A stretch of 64,000 nt of DNA. Source: Crocinitomicaceae bacterium. GTDB lineage: Bacteria; Bacteroidota; Bacteroidia; Flavobacteriales_G; Salibacteraceae. The translations under genes were made by a program, and so were the position numbers. The stretch spans positions 62,001 through 126,000 of the forward strand of contig PAVO01000019.1 in NCBI GenBank assembly GCA_002713215.1. The letters run 5' to 3'. Below, in pieces: positions 52,613 through 61,545 of the stretch (the first letter of the stretch is position 1; every line of letters begins with the position of its first letter). The notes beneath the pieces were generated by a model. The model did not search any database. It had not been told where the DNA came from and worked only from the letters and a program-made list of their open reading frames with translations.

Positions 52613-53866
52613 TTATTGTGTTACTAATGAATCAATTAATGCCGTCATTTCTTCAACAAAGGGCTGATATCGTGAAGTTGCGGGGCCATTAAATCCTGTG
52701 TGGATTTTTACTACCTGCTGCTGTTTGTCAAGAATTATCAGTGTGGGAAAAGAAATGATTTTGTTCAAGGCCGGAAAAATGTCAGTTACCTTTTCCTTCT
52801 TTGAAGTTCCACCATAAACCAAATCATAGGGTATGTTCATGTTCTTTCGATAAGAAGATAAACGTGATTGAGCTTGCTCTACATTGTTTCCATTTTCAAA
52901 GGCTATGGCCAGCACGTATACCTGATCTGCTCCCCATTTTTCATATACCGATTTCAGGTATTCTGTTTCGTCCTTACAATTCGGACACCAGGTTCCCATA
53001 ATCTGGATAAAGGATACCTTATTGCTAAAATTTGGGTGTTCCAGAGACAGAACATCTCCTGATGACATACCCAGTTGAAATCCAAAGGAAGAGGTATCGT
53101 CTTTTATGTAGGTAAGTGAATCGGGGTGCATTAAATCAAATGTGTCATTTTTTGCGCCGGTCCACTTTTTTTGATAATGGTTCCCAGAATAAAAATATCC
53201 ATTGTTTAGGTTCAGCTGATTGTCTGCCGAATCAATCTCAACGTTAGAAGTAAAAAGAAACGCATGTGACCCATCGAAGCAGGAAAGAAATAATCGATTG
53301 CCCGATTGAACACCTTCTAAATAGCGGTAATCGCCGGTCTCGGTTCTAAAAGTTCCAGTGACCTTGTTTCCCTTTTGCTTTAGTTCAGCCAATGCCGGGA
53401 ACCCCTTGCTCGAATCACCAAACTGCACCTGAAATTTTCCGTTAACGTCATATTCTTCAAATTTGGGTTCAAGGAATCGTAATTTGCTTCCGTTTCGGGC
53501 ATAAAAAGGAATGATGTAGTCATCACCTTTTGTACGATTAATCCATACGCCTTTCATTTCCTTTTTCTCAAATGCAATTTGAAGTTCTGAATCGTATGGG
53601 TCCATCCGAATAAAAAGACTATCCCCTTCTTGTCGGACATTGGTCACTTCAATTCGTTCCTCTGCATTTAACAGGGTTATTTTTTGCGTGTTGGAATCGT
53701 TTACATCGTATTCAAATAAGAAGGGCAGTTTTATCATTCCTTCCGAATCGAGAACCAAAACCCCACGCCAAACTTTAGATTTTGGCTTATCATCGATCAC
53801 AGGTTTCTCATTGGTTGAGCAAGAAAACAGGAAAAGTATAGGAATTATAAAGAGTGGATTTTTCAT
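52613..53866 (-). CDS. TlpA-like thioredoxin-fold lipoprotein
   Basis: 417 residues from the ATG at 53866, which follows a TACATTTG by 5 nt and opens a lipobox (LFLFSCS, Cys16); the 18 codons upstream of it in frame cover the promoter. An N-terminal beta-domain (about 30-240) precedes a TlpA/ResA-type thioredoxin domain with C294-P-N-C297 in IMGTWCPNCKDE. Such proteins reduce disulfides outside the cytoplasm or in the periplasm, often for cytochrome c maturation. Operon with secreted paralog B. Confidence 0.87.
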   Translation of the reverse strand: MKNPLFIIPILFLFSCSTNEKPVIDDKPKSKVWRGVLVLDSEGMIKLPFLFEYDVNDSNTQKITLLNAEERIEVTNVRQEGDSLFIRMDPYDSELQIAFEKKEMKGVWINRTKGDDYIIPFYARNGSKLRFLEPKFEEYDVNGKFQVQFGDSSKGFPALAELKQKGNKVTGTFRTETGDYRYLEGVQSGNRLFLSCFDGSHAFLFTSNVEIDSADNQLNLNNGYFYSGNHYQKKWTGAKNDTFDLMHPDSLTYIKDDTSSFGFQLGMSSGDVLSLEHPNFSNKVSFIQIMGTWCPNCKDETEYLKSVYEKWGADQVYVLAIAFENGNNVEQAQSRLSSYRKNMNIPYDLVYGGTSKKEKVTDIFPALNKIISFPTLIILDKQQQVVKIHTGFNGPATSRYQPFVEEMTALIDSLVTQ

Positions 53867-53871
53867 TGTTT

Positions 53872-53879
53872 CAAATGTA
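53872..53879 (-). promoter_or_regulatory. -7 promoter element (TACATTTG) of the TlpA-like/paralog B operon
   Basis: Perfect TAnnTTTG on the minus strand ending 5 nt before the ATG at 53866; predicts a leaderless mRNA and fixes the start. Confidence 0.6.
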
Positions 53880-54007
53880 CAAAACCAAGGTCTTTGATTG
53901 AGGTAGAATGTTAGAAACACATCGATTTATCTGGTTAAATTGACTTGATATTACCATTTAGCAATGTTGTTACGGCATAGAAGATTTAAAGATTAATTTC
54001 GGCACCC

Positions 54008-55060
54008 ATGAAAGAAGCATTTATTTCCCTTTTTATACGTCTTGGTTTTACAGGGTTTTTCACAGGAAAACTACCTTGACCCTGAAATGAAATCGTTGGT
54101 TGAGTCTGAGATGAGATCGGCACATCAAGATGGTTCCCGAGCATCTTTTTTCGATGATTACGACATAAAACATCGATGCAGAATTTAACGTTAAACCTGG
54201 AATAGATACTATTCAAGGAGGGATTAAAACGACTTTTGAAGTAACCAGTCAGGTTTTGGATACACTTAAGTTTGATTTTATTTCAGAATTAAACATGTCA
54301 ATTTACTCCATTGAAATTGATGGTGTATCGCATAACAATTTTTATAGACCAAGCAATAAGCTCATTATTCCGCTTAAAAAGCAGCTTAACAAAGGCCAAT
54401 TTGCAACTTCCAGAATAGTATATGGAGGACATCCTGCGAGTACATCAGGAGCTTATCGCTATTTCTTTTCTGGCATTATGCAAGGCGATACCGCGTTTTG
54501 GACCATGTCTGAACCTTATGGTGCTAAGTATTGGTGGCCTTGCAAAATGGATCTTTACGACAAGGCAGATTCGCTCGATATCACCATTATCCATCCTCAA
54601 CATTTTCATGCTGCTGCCCCAGGACTTTTGGTTAGCCGCGATTCCATTGGAAAAAACCTGGTTAGAACCCATTGGAAGCATAAATATCCAGTAGTGAATT
54701 ACTTAATCGCAATTGCGGTCGCAGAATATAAGGTAACTTCTTCGACCCTAAACTACCGGGGAAAGCAGTTGCCCATGGAAGATTATTTGTATAAATAGCA
54801 AGCCCATTGGATCGATTCTACTAAAGATAACCTGGAGCCAACTTGTGCATTATTTGACTCGCTCTTTGGTGCCTATCCCTTTGAAAAAGAAAAACATGGT
54901 CATGCTCAGTTTTCAAGAGGTGGTGGCTTATCGCCAGCAGTGGCATTCAGGATTAAATGAAATTCAATTGGATATCTCGAACCTGAACAATGGTTTATAC
55001 CATATAAGAATTGCAAATAAACTTCAAATGGTAGATAAACCATTTGTCGTTAACAATTAG
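54008..55060 (+). pseudogene. Remnant of a T9SS-secreted M1 aminopeptidase
   Basis: A decayed gene read in three frames. It starts with an ATG and signal-like codons (54008), continues after a shift as ENYLDPEMKSLVESEMRSAH and DDYDIK, shifts again near 54170 (IDAEFNVKPGIDTIQGGIKT), then runs to a TAG at 54796-54798 and beyond it through LFGAYPFEKEKHGHAQFSRGGG. The M1 N-terminal domain is clear (SEPYGAKYWWPCKMDLYDKADS). Right after the GGG, the sequence jumps to the last part of a sorting domain (LDISNLNNGLYHIRIANKLQ) ending at 55060, so the zinc-binding HExxH region and everything to the tail have been lost. Total length about 1 kb against over 2 kb for intact genes. Confidence 0.85.
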
Positions 55061-55064
55061 AATA

Positions 55065-55460
55065 TTAGGAATCTTTATTAGGTCGAGCCTCCCAAATTTT
55101 TAGATATAGAAAGGTGCTCATTTTTCTGGCATTGTGTTTAGCCCGCTCCGTAATTTCACCCTTGTAAAGTTCATCAGCCGTTTCAAACCAAATGTTCATC
55201 CAATGTCCAAAATGTGCATTTGAAATGGAGTGCCCTTCTCTGGCATCGATGTCAATGTGAGCCTGCTGTGGATTGCCGCGGAATCGTTTTGTAAAAAGCA
55301 ACTGCGATTCCCAAAAGTCAGTCAGTTTTTCAAGATGCTCTGGCCAATCGGAAATTGCCCGGTTAAATATTGGACCAAGCATTTCATCTGCCCTTATCTT
55401 TTTGTAGAACTTGTCCACCAGATTGAAAACATCTTGTCTTGATTCAATATCTCTATCCAT
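55065..55460 (-). CDS. Group III truncated hemoglobin
   Basis: 131 residues of the 2-over-2 globin fold. Features of group III: FNLVDKFYKKIRADEMLGPIFN at the start, FWESQLLFTKRFRGNPQQAH in the middle, and ISNAHFGHWMNIWFETADEL, where a His of HFGHW is the proximal heme ligand. No signal peptide, so cytosolic. Such globins bind O2 or NO and are linked to NO or redox defence; the actual role is not known here. Converges with the peptidase remnant. Confidence 0.93.
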   Translation of the reverse strand: MDRDIESRQDVFNLVDKFYKKIRADEMLGPIFNRAISDWPEHLEKLTDFWESQLLFTKRFRGNPQQAHIDIDAREGHSISNAHFGHWMNIWFETADELYKGEITERAKHNARKMSTFLYLKIWEARPNKDS

Positions 55461-55602
55461 TCCGGAATTTCTAGGCGACTAAATTAAGGATCAATAGTGT
55501 ATGGAGCTATTCAAAATAAGTGACTAAATCGTCGTACTGATTTTTGTCAGTATCAATTAGGATTAAATTGTTCAAATTTGGCCTCACTAAATCATTAGCG
55601 TT

Positions 55603-56523
55603 ATGACAAGAGACGAAATCCTAAGTAAAATTGAAGAAAAGTATAAGCAGCAAGAGCAGCCTATGGATACCTATTTGGAGGGATTGCTTCATGCTAAAGC
55701 AATCAACTATTGGGATTATATTCAGGTTGATGCCTTGTTTAGTCTTCAAAAAACCAGAACCGATTTTCCGGATGAAGTCATATTCGTTATGTATCATCAG
55801 GTAACTGAGCTATTGTTGAAGCTGGTTACTCATGAATTGGAACAGGCAACAGTTGCTGAAGGGGTTACAGGCAGCATGTTATATGAAAAAATAAAAAGAG
55901 TTCAGCGGTATACCGAGGTTGCTCAATTGAGCTTTGATGTTATGCGCGAGGGTATGGATCCTGAACAATATAACCAATTTAGACACACATTAACCCCTGC
56001 CAGTGGTTTTCAATCGGCTACATTTCGCGAAATAGAGTTTTACTGTACCGATATGTGGAACCTGGTCTATACTCACAAAAAAGAGGAACTGAAAAACAGT
56101 GCCGATATTGATGAGATGTTCAATTGGATCTACTGGCAGGCCGCAGGAATTGATCGTAAAACAGGTAAAAAATCATTGACACTTCAACAATTCGAAGAAA
56201 AATATTTGGACGGGTTTAAGTCACTGGCGAAGAAATACCAATCGAGAAACCTTTGGCAACAATTTGTTCAATTACCAGAAGAAGAAAAAACGGATGAATT
56301 AATTGCCCTGATGAAAGATTTTGATCAGACCTTTAATGTAAAATGGCCATTGGTTCATTTACGCACCGCTGAACATTATTTGGAGCATGGACAGGAGGTG
56401 AAGGCTGCAACCGGTGGTTCAGACTGGAAAAAATACCTGCACCCTATGTATCAACGCAGAATGTTTTTTCCAGAATTGTTGAGTCAGGAAGAATTAGACA
56501 ACTGGGGCAAGGACCCGTTATAA
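55603..56523 (+). CDS. kynA: Tryptophan 2,3-dioxygenase
   Basis: Heme enzyme that opens the indole ring of tryptophan to N-formylkynurenine, the first step of the kynurenine route. Family motifs: FVMYHQVTELLLKLVTHEL (distal pocket, about 63-81), FRHTLTPASGFQSATFREIE, and the heme-ligand region WPLVHLRTAEHYLEHG near residue 250. Length 306 is close to the family norm. No other kynurenine-pathway gene is adjacent. A CAAATTTG (one mismatch to TAnnTTTG) lies about 25 nt upstream. Confidence 0.94.
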   Translation: MTRDEILSKIEEKYKQQEQPMDTYLEGLLHAKAINYWDYIQVDALFSLQKTRTDFPDEVIFVMYHQVTELLLKLVTHELEQATVAEGVTGSMLYEKIKRVQRYTEVAQLSFDVMREGMDPEQYNQFRHTLTPASGFQSATFREIEFYCTDMWNLVYTHKKEELKNSADIDEMFNWIYWQAAGIDRKTGKKSLTLQQFEEKYLDGFKSLAKKYQSRNLWQQFVQLPEEEKTDELIALMKDFDQTFNVKWPLVHLRTAEHYLEHGQEVKAATGGSDWKKYLHPMYQRRMFFPELLSQEELDNWGKDPL

Positions 56524-56527
56524 AAGC

Positions 56528-56872
56528 TTATCTAATTTGATCCAGAGACTCTTTTTTTAGAATCTTCAAATCGGGACTATCCCCGAATATCCATTGTCCC
56601 AAAATTATTGCACCCCATATTAACAAGGGTGTTGCTACAAGCACAATAAGAAGTCCAAGAATCTTTTTTCTGGTTTGTTTTTTATTGTATTCAATTAACT
56701 CATTCCGGACCTTTTTTAGCTCCTCAGGGGATGCCTTTTGAAGGTCTATATTTCTTTTTTCAGCGGCCTTTAGGTACTCACTTCTAAGTAGAAAAAAGTT
56801 CTTGTTTCGCAGAAGAGCTTTATTGTTCTTCAGAACGGAAATCATGTTGAACGCGGACCCTTCCCCTGGCAT
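56528..56872 (-). CDS. Small one-helix membrane protein
   Basis: 114 residues: a basic, helical cytosolic part (NKALLRNKNFFLLRSEYLKAAEKR) and one membrane helix near the C-terminus (ILGLLIVLVATPLLIWGAIIL). Start uncertain: the ATG at 56845 (MISVLKNN) has a purine-rich GGGGAAGGG upstream and may be used instead. No family recognised. Lies 38 bp after the glycosyltransferase gene on the same strand, so probably in its transcript. Confidence 0.6.
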   Translation of the reverse strand: MPGEGSAFNMISVLKNNKALLRNKNFFLLRSEYLKAAEKRNIDLQKASPEELKKVRNELIEYNKKQTRKKILGLLIVLVATPLLIWGAIILGQWIFGDSPDLKILKKESLDQIR

Positions 56873-56910
56873 TAAAGATTAGTCGTTTTGTTGCTAAAGA
56901 TAATGGTTTA

Positions 56911-57897
56911 TCAACTATTAACCCAGTCGACAACTACATCTACATCTACCAGTTGCATGCAATGAAAGTGCTTTTTAGGGCATTTATTCTTGTATCCTAA
57001 CTTGGAACAGGGCCTGCATCGAAGGCCTTCAACTTCCATTATGGTAGATCGCTCAGGATATTCAGGCATGTAAGGGTACATTCCGAATTCGGGGACCGTA
57101 TTGCCCCAGAACGAAAGAATGTTCTTGTTAAATGCCGCAGCAATGTGCATGAGTCCGGTATCGTTGGTCAAAATTTTGTCTGCCTGCTGTACCAGGGATG
57201 CCGATTGATTCAAGTTGTATTTGCCACAAGAATTATAGACTTTGTTTCCCAATCTGGAAACTATTTCATTCCCTGCCTCCCTATCTTCGGGGCCACCCAG
57301 TAGAATAATGGATTTGTCGGTTCTTCGGGCAATTTCAATCACCTTTTTTGTAGGGAGCATTTTGGTAAAATAAGACCCTCCAATTACCCATCCGATATAC
57401 CCGGAATGAAACGGTTTCGGTAATGCATTTAGGTCCACCTGGTCCGATTCGTTTAGAAAATAATCAAGCCCTTTCTTATCGTTTTCAATTTTAAAATCGG
57501 ATAAAGTTTCCAAATAGCGATCAACAATATGCACCCGGGGAAGGCTGTCCTTCTTAAAATTCACCAACATCCATTTTTCGATGTTGAGTTTATTAAAACT
57601 CTTTGATGGTTTTTTTAGAGCTCGTTTTACGTTTGCCGTACGGATGTTGTTGTGCAAGTCAACAACAAAATCGTACTGCTCTGCCCGAAGCTCCTGAATT
57701 ACTTCAATGATTTTATCCTTAATTGTAATGCACTTATCGATGTAAGGATTTGCCTCTAAAATGGAGGCAAATGAAGCCTTGGTTAAAAAGTGAATTTCTG
57801 CATTCGGAATTTGCTCTTTTGCCATCCTAATTATTGGTGTGGTAAGTACAATATCACCAATGGAGCTAAACCGAATGATCAGGATTTTTGTTGTCAT
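56911..57897 (-). CDS. Glycosyltransferase family 9 (heptosyltransferase-like)
   Basis: 328 residues. GT-B fold enzyme related to WaaC/WaaF, adding a sugar to the LPS core. N-terminal RFSSIGDIVLTTPIIRM and C-terminal NDTGLMHIAAAFNKNILSFWG are the family hallmarks; VIGGSYFTKMLP is the middle motif. A C-terminal Cys cluster (LRCRPCSKLGYKNKCPKKHFHC) is common in this subgroup. Donor sugar unknown. TACTTTTG lies 10 nt upstream of the ATG. Confidence 0.92.
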   Translation of the reverse strand: MTTKILIIRFSSIGDIVLTTPIIRMAKEQIPNAEIHFLTKASFASILEANPYIDKCITIKDKIIEVIQELRAEQYDFVVDLHNNIRTANVKRALKKPSKSFNKLNIEKWMLVNFKKDSLPRVHIVDRYLETLSDFKIENDKKGLDYFLNESDQVDLNALPKPFHSGYIGWVIGGSYFTKMLPTKKVIEIARRTDKSIILLGGPEDREAGNEIVSRLGNKVYNSCGKYNLNQSASLVQQADKILTNDTGLMHIAAAFNKNILSFWGNTVPEFGMYPYMPEYPERSTIMEVEGLRCRPCSKLGYKNKCPKKHFHCMQLVDVDVVVDWVNS

Positions 57898-57907
57898 TTT
57901 GGAATTT

Positions 57908-57915
57908 CAAAAGTA
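57908..57915 (-). promoter_or_regulatory. -7 promoter element (TACTTTTG) of the GT9 gene
   Basis: Perfect TAnnTTTG on the minus strand, 10 nt before the ATG at 57897. Confidence 0.55.
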
Positions 57916-57991
57916 GCAGAACTGCAATTGATTTGACGAATGGCTTAACCATTAACAAATAATTTGCGTCTTTGTTATAAACACCCGGGAT

Positions 57992-60595
57992 ATGCAAACA
58001 AAATCACCTCAACTCATTCTTCTGGTATTAGCTATGGTTGGTACCCAGTTGCTTTATGGTCAGACAAAAATTGATCGAAGTTTTACCTTTCAATCGGTCA
58101 ATAAAAAATACTCCATTTTCGTTCCTGCAAACTACAACAGCAGCAAACCGAATAAAATGATGGTGGGCATGCATCCATTCAATACTTCGAGATGGGATGC
58201 TAAATCGTGGCGAGATACATTAACCACATTTGCAAATTCAAATAACCTGTTACTGGTTTGTCCCGATGGAGGGGCCAATGGAAGCATAATTGACCAGATA
58301 GATACCGCCTTTACCACAGTGCTCATTGATTCCATGTTTAAATGGTACAATGTAGATACAGGTCAGGTATACATTATGGGCTTTTCTTTTGGTGGAAAGG
58401 CTACTTACATTTATGGATTAGAACATCCTGAAATATTTGCAGGGTACATGCCAATTGGAGCGGCAACAAACATAAATGACTTGCCCCGGAGAAGACGAAA
58501 CAATGCAGCCTGTAAACCGGTGGCAATAGTTCATGGCGGCAATGACTCCCCTAATTCTCGTTTTACCCCAATGCGGGACACGCTGAAAAACTACACGGAT
58601 TATGTTTGGGATACCTTAATGTTGGGCGTAGGTCACACCATTGATTTTACAAACCGGAACCAAATTCTTACCCGGGCATTTAACTACTTGGATTCCATTA
58701 ACAACCTGGATGTTTCGGTGAGCCTGGGAAAAGATATTGTGCAATGCGGATCTGACTCCGTCAATTTAGGAAACAACCTAAAGGTTTCTGGGGGTAGCTG
58801 TACCTATACCTATGCCTGGAGTCGGTCTACCGGACTAAATGATTCTACATTGGCAAATCCTACAGCTTCCGTGAGCTCTAATACCAGCTATATTTTAAAA
58901 GTAACCGACTCAGAAGGAAAGTCAGCCATGGACACCATACAGGTTATAACGAGAACATTGCCCAAAGTATCCGTTGGAAAAGACGACACGTTATGTCCAA
59001 ACGCAGGTAAAGTTTTTGTGGCTTCAGGGGCGAAGGACTATAAATGGTCTCCGGCTGCAGGCCTTTCCTGCTCTACGTGCAGTAGCCCATCCATTAAAAT
59101 AACCGGTACTTCAACTTATTACGTTACAGGAACAGATTCCTTCGGGTGTAAAGCAAGCGACACGCTAAACCTTGGTGTTTATGTTGCTCCGCAAATTAAG
59201 TCGAGTAACGACACTTCAATATGCCTGGGAGATACCATTCAATTTAATACTACCGGTGGGGTAACGTATCGCTGGCGTTCGTTAAAAGATTTAAGTGACT
59301 CCACCATTGGAAACCCTTATGTTTTTCCAAAGGCAGGAAACTTTTACGTAGTTACGGGAATTGATTCCAATGGTTGCTCAGGGAGTGACTTTGTACAAGT
59401 AAGTGTAAATAAAAACCCAATAATTAAAGTCACATCGGATACTACGATATGCTTCGGAACAAAAGTGACTTTGTCTGCTACAGGCGGCATTAATTACAAC
59501 TGGAGTGGAAGCACTTATTTAGGATGTACCAACTGTCAAGCTACCACGTTTACAGGAAAAGTTTTTTCTCATTTTCCTTACAAAATCCTCGTTGAAGGTG
59601 TAGATAATAACAAATGCAGGGGATATGATACCGTTTCTGTTACCGTAAGGCGACCAGTTTCCATTAATACTTCAGGAAATGACACTATTTGTTTCGGTGA
59701 ATCTTCTCAAATGGTTGTTCGAGCAGGAGGTAAAATCAAATGGCTTAATTCCTCAACACTGGATTGCGATACGTGCATTAGCCCTCGAGCCACTCCTTTA
59801 AGCACTACAACATACCCGGTTGTGGTAACTGATGTATATAATTGTAGAGACACGGCTGAAGTTACTATTGCAATTAAACCATTACCTACTACTAGTTTCT
59901 TAGGGGACACACTCCTTTGCAAAGGAGACACAGGCAAAATACTTTTAACGAGTACAGGAACAATTACATGGTTGACTACCGCATTTTTGGATGACCCAAC
60001 ATCGCTTGCACCAAAAATTTGGCCGAACGAAAGCCGTCATTTTGTATTAAATTCTACGTCTTTAGATAATTGTACGTCAAGAGATTCTGTTTTTGTTGAA
60101 GTTCAAAATCCAACTGCCAGTTTCACAGTCAATGGTTCTGGCTTTATCAAGACCTTTGACCACAGTGCATCCAGCAACTACGATAAATATACGTATGACT
60201 TTGGAACCACACCTGGTACTGCTGGAACTGATTCGTTTACCTTCTCTGAGAATGGAACGTATACTGTTTGCCTTACGGTTTCAACGGATGAAGGGTGCAG
60301 TAACAAGACGTGTGAATCGGTTGAAATTACAACGGTTGGTTTGCAAGATCTTAACGGATCTGATTCTAAAATTGTCGTATTTCCAAATCCCACATCCGAC
60401 AAGTTTCAGTTAAAGGTAGATGGGAAGGACATCACCTCGTTGCGTATTTTTAATCTCCAGGGAAAAGAGGTCTATCATTCACCGGCCCAAACTGAGTATG
60501 ACATTTCAGAATTACCACAGGGGAATTATGTGATAGAATTGGAGGGAGACGAAGGAATAATTCGACTGTCACTAATTAAGCATGACATTCGGTAG
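57992..60595 (+). CDS. T9SS-secreted esterase with repeated Ig-like domains
   Basis: 867 residues. Signal peptide (to about residue 24), then an alpha/beta-hydrolase of the PHB-depolymerase/feruloyl-esterase type: nucleophile Ser132 in MGFSFGGK, with Asp185 in HGGND and His215 in GVGHT as likely triad. Residues about 225-700 hold roughly six short beta-domains, each with a D-T-x-C start and a Y-x-W-S/x turn, as in surface proteins of gliding bacteria. A PKD-like domain (about 705-775) and a C-terminal type A sorting domain (FPNPTSDKFQLKV, IFNLQGKEVY, LPQGNYVIEL) follow. Exported through the type IX system and likely acting on a polymer or ester outside the cell. Confidence 0.9.
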   Translation: MQTKSPQLILLVLAMVGTQLLYGQTKIDRSFTFQSVNKKYSIFVPANYNSSKPNKMMVGMHPFNTSRWDAKSWRDTLTTFANSNNLLLVCPDGGANGSIIDQIDTAFTTVLIDSMFKWYNVDTGQVYIMGFSFGGKATYIYGLEHPEIFAGYMPIGAATNINDLPRRRRNNAACKPVAIVHGGNDSPNSRFTPMRDTLKNYTDYVWDTLMLGVGHTIDFTNRNQILTRAFNYLDSINNLDVSVSLGKDIVQCGSDSVNLGNNLKVSGGSCTYTYAWSRSTGLNDSTLANPTASVSSNTSYILKVTDSEGKSAMDTIQVITRTLPKVSVGKDDTLCPNAGKVFVASGAKDYKWSPAAGLSCSTCSSPSIKITGTSTYYVTGTDSFGCKASDTLNLGVYVAPQIKSSNDTSICLGDTIQFNTTGGVTYRWRSLKDLSDSTIGNPYVFPKAGNFYVVTGIDSNGCSGSDFVQVSVNKNPIIKVTSDTTICFGTKVTLSATGGINYNWSGSTYLGCTNCQATTFTGKVFSHFPYKILVEGVDNNKCRGYDTVSVTVRRPVSINTSGNDTICFGESSQMVVRAGGKIKWLNSSTLDCDTCISPRATPLSTTTYPVVVTDVYNCRDTAEVTIAIKPLPTTSFLGDTLLCKGDTGKILLTSTGTITWLTTAFLDDPTSLAPKIWPNESRHFVLNSTSLDNCTSRDSVFVEVQNPTASFTVNGSGFIKTFDHSASSNYDKYTYDFGTTPGTAGTDSFTFSENGTYTVCLTVSTDEGCSNKTCESVEITTVGLQDLNGSDSKIVVFPNPTSDKFQLKVDGKDITSLRIFNLQGKEVYHSPAQTEYDISELPQGNYVIELEGDEGIIRLSLIKHDIR

Positions 60596-60653
60596 GTATA
60601 AGGTTCTCCATTTTTCGTTCAACAATACGAAACGGTGTTTGGCGTTGTGCTGA

Positions 60654-61541
60654 ATGCAAGTTTTTTTAATCATAATTATTTCACTTTTAGCCTTTTCATG
60701 CAATTCGCAGGAAAACAACGTATCCATTTCAAAAATGGGCCAGTCACCTGTTCATCAAGAACTGCAGGAAAGTGAGAGTATTAAATTTAATTCGCAGGGA
60801 AATACCATTGAAAAAAGGTTTTTGGTTTCCGGTTCATTGAAACGAATTCCGGTAGGTGAAGGAACATTTGCTCAGTATTTAAGAAGCCTTCCACTAAAAC
60901 CGCATGGAAGTAAGGTGAAAAAATACAACGATGAGTTAAAGTATGATCAAAGCGTTGCCGCAGCTGTGGTAAACCTTCCCATTGGGAAACGAGACTTGCA
61001 CCAGTGTGCTGACGGTATAATGCACTTAAAAGCCCGTTATCATTTTGATAGAAAGGAATACGATAAAATTGGATTTCATTTTGTCAATGGGTTTTATTGT
61101 GACTTTGAACATTGGAAGAACGGATATCGGGTACGGGTATCCGGTAACAAAACAAATTGGTATAAATCGGGCAATAAAGATTCTTCCCAATTGACCTTTT
61201 GGAAGTATCTTGAAATGGTGTTCTCGTATGCTGGAACCTTGTCATTGGCTAAGGAGCTTCAGCCAGTTTCGTTGAATGAAATTCAAATCGGTGATGTATT
61301 TATTATTGGTGGTAGTCCGGGACACGCAATTGTAGTAGTTGACATGTCAATAAACGAGAATACAGGAGAAAAATTTCTTCTATTGGCTCAGAGCTATATG
61401 CCAGCTCAGGAGCTTCATGTTCTAGCAAACTTTGACAATGCTGATATTTCGCCATGGTATTCCCTAAGTCAATTCGATAAATGGGTATCAACCCCAGAAT
61501 GGACCTTTGAAAGAGAAGATCTCAAAAGATTTCCCAATTGA
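60654..61541 (+). CDS. DUF4846 lipoprotein
   Basis: 295 residues. Lipobox LLAFSC at the N-terminus, then the DUF4846 domain: FAQYLRSLPLKPHGSKVK, AAVVNLPIGKRDLHQCADGIMHLKARY, and the C-terminal IQIGDVFIIGGSPGHAIVVVDM with LLAQSYMPAQELHVLANF. Conserved Asp, His and Gln suggest an enzyme, but none is proven for the family. Converges with the SDR gene with a 4-bp gap. Confidence 0.9.
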   Translation: MQVFLIIIISLLAFSCNSQENNVSISKMGQSPVHQELQESESIKFNSQGNTIEKRFLVSGSLKRIPVGEGTFAQYLRSLPLKPHGSKVKKYNDELKYDQSVAAAVVNLPIGKRDLHQCADGIMHLKARYHFDRKEYDKIGFHFVNGFYCDFEHWKNGYRVRVSGNKTNWYKSGNKDSSQLTFWKYLEMVFSYAGTLSLAKELQPVSLNEIQIGDVFIIGGSPGHAIVVVDMSINENTGEKFLLLAQSYMPAQELHVLANFDNADISPWYSLSQFDKWVSTPEWTFEREDLKRFPN

Positions 61542-61545
61542 TAAT

